From Janibacter sp. HTCC2649 (GTDB taxonomy: Bacteria; Actinomycetota; Actinomycetes; Actinomycetales; Dermatophilaceae): DNA of 64,000 nucleotides. This document shows positions 62,450 through 64,000 of this stretch, one piece after another. A program made the translations under genes and the position numbers. Each line of letters starts with the position of its first letter. The stretch's first letter is position 1. The DNA is taken from the NCBI RefSeq assembly GCF_000152705.1, contig NZ_CH672413.1:868001-932000 (forward strand), given 5' to 3'. A model generated the notes under the pieces. That model was not told the origin of the DNA. It worked only from the letters and a program-made list of their open reading frames with translations, and did no database searches.

Positions 62450-64000
62450 CTACCTCTCGTCGTGGATGTCTGGAGTCACTAGTTGACTAGGAAGATCGTC
62501 GCTGGTGCAAGCGGTTCTCGACATTTGCCGGGCATCACGCGCTCTGGCGGCCTCGTCACGGAGGAATTCCGTGGCGGTCTGGAGGTCGAGATGAGGCACC
62601 ATCACGTCGACGGGCCCCGGGGTCGAGACCAGCGTGACACCTGCGAGGTCGAGGCGCCGGTCCAGGGGTCCCTGGGCGAGAGTGAGCGACTGAACTCGGG
62701 CGTGCGGCATGACCGAGACGCGGCGCGACAGGCGGCCGGCGCGGACCATGACCGAGTGCGGCGACACGGCAAAGCCCGACCGCCGCCAACTCAGCCAGTC
62801 GAACCTCCTGGCCCGGGGCGACACGAGGGTCCAGCCGCCGTCGGTCCCGTCTCCGAGAGCGGCGCGTCGCAGGTCGGCCTCGGAGAGGGCCGGATCGAGG
62901 AGGATGAGGACGTCCAGCGCCTGGTCGAGCGTCCCGACGCGAAGCACCGTGGTCTCGTCGTCGTCATCGCCCGCAGAGTCATGGGCGATCCCGGCGACAT
63001 TGACCTTGACCCGCCACCAACCGAGCGGTCGCCACCACAGCGGCTGCACCATCCCGACCGCCTGGATGCGGTGGAGCGGGACGGTCGTCGTCCGCTTGTC
63101 GGTGAGCCCGTGCTGGATCCGCACCGACGTGCCGGTGTCGGCGAGATGGAAGTTGCCGTGCTTGAGCAGCTCCCCGACGCGGTTGACCGCGATACCGAAG
63201 GCGATGGGCCCGAGGGCCGGAAGCGCGATCGCGGCACCGGTGAGCGCCTCGAACCTCGATCCGTAGGCCGCGAGCGCAACGCTCCCGGCCAGCAGGGCCA
63301 TGACGCCGAGGAAGATCGTTCCGCCGTGGAGGATCGTCGCGACGAAGAGGCGCGAGTTCGGCACGCGCAGCACCTCGCGCCCCTCATCGGTGCCGAACGA
63401 CCTGGGCTGGTCGAGGGCTTGGGCACCCACGTCGTCCGTGACACCGTCAGCGCCCACCGAGCGGGCCGGAGCTGCCTCGTCACGACGGCCGGCGAGGGCG
63501 AGGAGCTCACCGCGGACCTGGTCGGCGCGACCCGCACTGAGGAAGGCGAGCTTGAGCTGGGAGTCGCCGCCACCTGCGGACTGGACGATGACCTGGGACA
63601 GGCCGGTGATCTGCGCGAGCAGGGGCCGGCTGATCTCGATGGCCTGGACCCGCTCGAGAGGCACCTGGCGGTGCTCGCGGAAGATCCATCCCTTGCGGAA
63701 CTCGATCTGCCCGTCAGCCACGCGGAACTTCGCGAACCGCCACGAGAGCCAGCCCAGGAGACCAACCACACCGAGGACGGTGAGGAGGACGGCACCGGCG
63801 ATGAGCGAGTGGTCGAACAGCACCCCGAGACCTTCACGAAGGCCCTGGTCTGTCCCGTCGTCTCCACCACTGTCCCCGCCACCCAACGAACGGAAGATGT
63901 CGTCGACGAACTGCGTCGCGGCATACCCGAGGACCGCAATGCCGGCCACACCGAAACGCAAGAAGGGCGACAACGGGTGCAGGTGTTGCCACTCGTGCAG
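62450..64000 (-). CDS. PH-domain (YdbT/bPH2) membrane protein, 5' end outside window
   Basis: At least 516 codons; the frame stays open to base 64000, where it reads LHEWQHLHPLSPFLRFG, the usual start region of YdbT-like proteins. Several membrane segments in pairs alternate with bPH2 repeats (RKGWIFREHRQVPLERVQAIEI, IQHGLTDKRTTTVPLHRIQAVGM, VMVRAGRLSRRVSVMPHARVQSL), three in all. Envelope-associated; role unknown. Confidence 0.88.
   Translation of the reverse strand: MHEWQHLHPLSPFLRFGVAGIAVLGYAATQFVDDIFRSLGGGDSGGDDGTDQGLREGLGVLFDHSLIAGAVLLTVLGVVGLLGWLSWRFAKFRVADGQIEFRKGWIFREHRQVPLERVQAIEISRPLLAQITGLSQVIVQSAGGGDSQLKLAFLSAGRADQVRGELLALAGRRDEAAPARSVGADGVTDDVGAQALDQPRSFGTDEGREVLRVPNSRLFVATILHGGTIFLGVMALLAGSVALAAYGSRFEALTGAAIALPALGPIAFGIAVNRVGELLKHGNFHLADTGTSVRIQHGLTDKRTTTVPLHRIQAVGMVQPLWWRPLGWWRVKVNVAGIAHDSAGDDDDETTVLRVGTLDQALDVLILLDPALSEADLRRAALGDGTDGGWTLVSPRARRFDWLSWRRSGFAVSPHSVMVRAGRLSRRVSVMPHARVQSLTLAQGPLDRRLDLAGVTLVSTPGPVDVMVPHLDLQTATEFLRDEAARARDARQMSRTACTSDDLPSQLVTPDIHDER

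Overview
A 64-kb stretch of a high-G+C actinobacterial chromosome. It is almost entirely core genome: no insertion sequence, prophage, CRISPR array or transfer gene was seen. Gene order follows the Mycobacterium tuberculosis Rv1641-Rv1699 blocks (infC-rpmI-rplT-tsnR-pheST, argCJBDFRH, and tyrS to recN to Rv1698), plus his, glnE/glnA2, metZ/rhodanese and ahpE/DUF3052 blocks found across Actinobacteria. The mix of genes and the lack of mycolic-acid functions suggest Micrococcales, perhaps Intrasporangiaceae/Dermatophilaceae. That family placement is an inference.

Layout. 1-8.6 kb, minus strand: a coupled run TPR protein, HAD phosphatase, H1-like protein, small acidic protein, tlyA, nadK, recN, steA, mctB/steB. 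8.7-14.4 kb, minus: a complete rrn operon (16S-23S-5S) with tandem promoters, an antitermination leader, two processing stems and a terminator. It sits between the TPR gene and tyrS (14.6-15.9 kb). 15.9-18.6 kb, plus: APH-type kinase, metallophosphoesterase, adenosine deaminase-like protein. 18.6-31.3 kb, minus: pheS-pheT-SDR, then ARG boxes, then argC-ACT-argJ-argB-argD-argF-argR-argH-mpg (no argG). 31.5-37.5 kb, minus: MFS transporter, DsbA-like protein, orphan histidine kinase, tsnR-like methylase, rplT, rpmI, and infC with an attenuator leader. 37.5-43.4 kb, minus: hisD-hisC-hisB-unknown-hisH-priA-sseB. 43.4-47.7 kb, minus: glnA2 then glnE. 47.8-50.2 kb: secreted M6 protease. 50.3-53.2 kb, plus: panB, map, ppgK. 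53.3-54.6 kb, minus: small Cys protein with an iron box, an MBL hydrolase and RNase P RNA. 54.7-57.8 kb: SDR, RNB nuclease, yaaA. 57.8-64 kb, minus: small protein, metZ, rhodanese, Zn-ribbon protein, nif3-like gene, tRNA-Val, ahpE, DUF3052 and a PH-domain membrane protein cut by the window edge.

Expression logic visible in the sequence. Operon genes are joined by GTGA, ATGA or TGATG overlaps. Many first genes carry a -10-like hexamer ending 6-7 nt before the start codon, the arrangement of leaderless mRNAs. tlyA and infC both appear to start at ATC behind a good Shine-Dalgarno. A heptamer, GGCATAC, recurs about 40 times. The most interesting leads are the ATC start of tlyA, the iron-box-controlled small Cys protein, the leaderless promoter pattern, the GGCATAC word and the ACT protein inside the arg operon.
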